A stretch of DNA of 6,381 nucleotides from an uncultured Oceanospirillaceae bacterium (GTDB lineage Bacteria > Pseudomonadota > Gammaproteobacteria > Pseudomonadales > Oceanobacteraceae): the NCBI GenBank assembly GCA_937974825.1, contig CALJVD010000214.1, positions 1-6,381 of the forward strand. Direction: 5' to 3'. Both the position numbers and the translations under genes were made by a program. Below, piece by piece: positions 5,161 through 6,381 of this stretch. Each line of letters starts with the position of its first letter. Within the stretch, counting starts at the first letter, position 1. Under the pieces are notes generated by a model. It was not told the DNA's origin. It ran no database searches and saw nothing but the letters and a program-made list of their open reading frames with translations.

Positions 5161-6073
5161 CCAGTTTAAGTCGGTATTCTTCCGGAGATTTTTGCAGTGC
5201 GAGTTCGCCTTGGTAACTAGCTTGTAATTGCTGAGTTTCTAAGCGTCCTAACCAAAAACGTAACGCTGCGGCACGTAACATGGTACCCCAGGCGCTTTCT
5301 TCGGTATCGGTGATTTGTCGAACACTGTTATAGCCAGCTTTTAGCCGCTCTACGTTGTCGTCTAACCAGTAGCCATTTACATCGCAGCACCAATCGTTGG
5401 CAACTACTGCTAAGTCATATAGCCAAGTGCCTTCGCAAGCGGCGTATAAATCTAAGAAAGCCACCTGATCATTATTAAAGAGTGCATTATCGTGGAATAA
5501 ATCGCCATGGATCCAGCCCTTTGGCAAAGCTTGCCATAAGGAAAGGTGCTGAGTTTGGTAATTGAGTTCAGTATGTAAAAGCGCTTGCTCTTCTTCGGGT
5601 AAATTAGCGGTCAATGTCGGCCCTTCTAATTGCCACCAAGCGAAGCCATATTCATCTACTTTACGCTCCTCAAATGATTCGGCGGCAAGATGAAAACCAG
5701 CTAAAGCTTTGCCAATAGTATAACAATGCTCTGCTGTCGGTTGGGCAACGTGCTCACCTGCTAGGCGTGGGCAAAGTACTGTTGGTTTATTTTTAAGCTC
5801 TTGCATTAACTGCCCGTGCTTATTGGCAATAGGGGCGGGTACAAGAATTCCTTGTTTATCTAAATGGTCAGCAAAGTTAAGAATGGTTTCAAGCTCAGAA
5901 CTATTAAGCTCTTCAAAGAGGGTTAGTACAAACTCACCTGTGCTGGTGGTAACGAAATAGTTTGTGTTTTCAACACCAGACTCAATACCACGATAGGAGA
6001 CGAGCTCTCCACAATCAAATTGATTTAAAAAAGCTTGCAGCTCGGTTTCAGAAACAGAGGTATAAACAGACAT
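5132..6073 (-). CDS. thrB: Homoserine kinase, type II (APH-fold ThrB)
   Basis: A 313-residue cytoplasmic enzyme converting L-homoserine and ATP to O-phospho-L-homoserine, the step before threonine synthase. It belongs to the aminoglycoside phosphotransferase-fold type found in pseudomonads and many proteobacteria, not the GHMP-fold ThrB of enteric bacteria. Typical features are the N-terminus with GIESGVENTNYFV (29-41), FVLTLFE (48-54), the catalytic WIHGDLFHDNALF (187-199; H189, D191, N196), metal-binding D208 in FLDLY, CEGTWLYDLAVVANDWC (213-229) and the closing SPEEYRLKL (296-304). Length is normal. It lies 9 nt after the DUF2782 gene, the same pairing known from pseudomonads, so the two are probably co-transcribed. 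No strong ribosome site precedes the ATG, suggesting coupling. The stop codon lies inside the convergent MFS gene. Confidence 0.92.
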   Translation of the reverse strand: MSVYTSVSETELQAFLNQFDCGELVSYRGIESGVENTNYFVTTSTGEFVLTLFEELNSSELETILNFADHLDKQGILVPAPIANKHGQLMQELKNKPTVLCPRLAGEHVAQPTAEHCYTIGKALAGFHLAAESFEERKVDEYGFAWWQLEGPTLTANLPEEEQALLHTELNYQTQHLSLWQALPKGWIHGDLFHDNALFNNDQVAFLDLYAACEGTWLYDLAVVANDWCCDVNGYWLDDNVERLKAGYNSVRQITDTEESAWGTMLRAAALRFWLGRLETQQLQASYQGELALQKSPEEYRLKLVMRQQEFPL

Positions 6074-6082
6074 AAAATATTT

Positions 6083-6367
6083 TTACCAGCGGAAGATGAC
6101 CCACTTAGGGACACGAATATTTGGGTTATCTTTGCGTACAAACTCGCCTTCAACGCCTTCTTCCTGAGCTGGAATTAGGTAGTAGGCAGGTCCTTTTTTA
6201 GGAACGACTTTAATTTCACTGATCTCGCCGTTAATGCGAAATTCATAATAGGTGGTGTCTCCATCATTACGGATCGTAATGGTTTCACCATCAAACTCGA
6301 CGGCTAAAGCTGGTAGTACGGTCATGGCGAAGAAAAGAATACTTGCCAGACGAGTGATACGCTTCAT
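6083..6367 (-). CDS. Secreted DUF2782 protein
   Basis: A 94-residue protein of unknown function with a signal peptide (MKRITRL, hydrophobic 8-18, cleavage ALA|V after residue 22), leaving a mature domain of about 72 residues, probably periplasmic. The mature part has TITIRNDGDTTYYEFRINGEISEIKVVPKKGPAYYLI and ends PNIRVPKWVIFRW, matching DUF2782, a family usually encoded beside polA and thrB in Gammaproteobacteria. There are no cysteines and no lipobox. The frame opens with a GTG at 6379, but the ATG at 6367 is the start: GGAG lies six bases before it (6374-6377), the GTG overlaps that site, and the signal peptide begins correctly at the ATG. It is first of a pair with thrB, 9 nt apart. Its promoter is beyond the window edge. 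No role in threonine synthesis is known. Confidence 0.88.
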   Translation of the reverse strand: MKRITRLASILFFAMTVLPALAVEFDGETITIRNDGDTTYYEFRINGEISEIKVVPKKGPAYYLIPAQEEGVEGEFVRKDNPNIRVPKWVIFRW

Positions 6368-6381
6368 GTTAAACTCCACCC

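Noticed and set aside
920..6073. Thiamine kinase and homoserine kinase as a local duplication
   Set aside because: They share only the APH fold motifs (HxDxxxxN and the later Asp); the rest differs and each matches its own established family.
6368..6379. GTG start for the DUF2782 protein
   Set aside because: The GTG overlaps the GGAG ribosome site serving the ATG at 6367, and the signal peptide begins properly at that ATG.

Overview
The window reads as chromosomal DNA of a marine-type Gammaproteobacterium of the Alteromonadales/Oceanospirillales kind. This is inferred from moderate GC content, a PnuT-type thiamine salvage cassette, small 'putative porin' outer-membrane proteins with an Alteromonadales look, and a DUF2782-thrB pair of the kind seen in pseudomonads and relatives. 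No mobile element, CRISPR array, rRNA or tRNA was seen, and the content looks like ordinary core or near-core genome.

Positions 42-1783 (+) hold a compact three-gene thiamine salvage operon: a single-domain thiamine-binding (YkoF/UPF0045-like) protein, a PnuC-family inner-membrane transporter best read as the thiamine transporter PnuT, and an APH-fold kinase best read as thiamine kinase. The genes are 7 nt apart or overlap by 29 nt. The likely logic is binding and uptake followed by trapping as thiamine monophosphate. The operon promoter, and any TPP riboswitch, would lie upstream of the window.

Positions 1784-3667 (+) hold two tandem, paralogous outer-membrane barrel proteins, each with its own promoter, 5' leader and downstream region. 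The first 85 residues are about 80% identical by hand alignment, the middle has diverged, and the C-termini match. Both leaders share an unusual layout: the -10 element is followed by a stem-loop at the predicted transcript start, then a perfect palindrome centred on TGCATGCA, then an identical Shine-Dalgarno block. This is the most interesting regulatory signal in the window. Strong intrinsic terminators follow both genes.

Positions 3805-5160 (+) hold a YcaD-like major facilitator transporter with a long acidic cytoplasmic tail. Upstream are a consensus -10 hexamer and an inverted repeat in the leader. It converges on, and overlaps by 29 bp, the 3' end of a minus-strand unit (6367 to 5132) made of a small secreted DUF2782 protein and type II homoserine kinase (threonine biosynthesis). 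No new multi-gene system was found. The second-look items are the shared porin leaders, the porin duplication and the overlapping convergent 3' ends.
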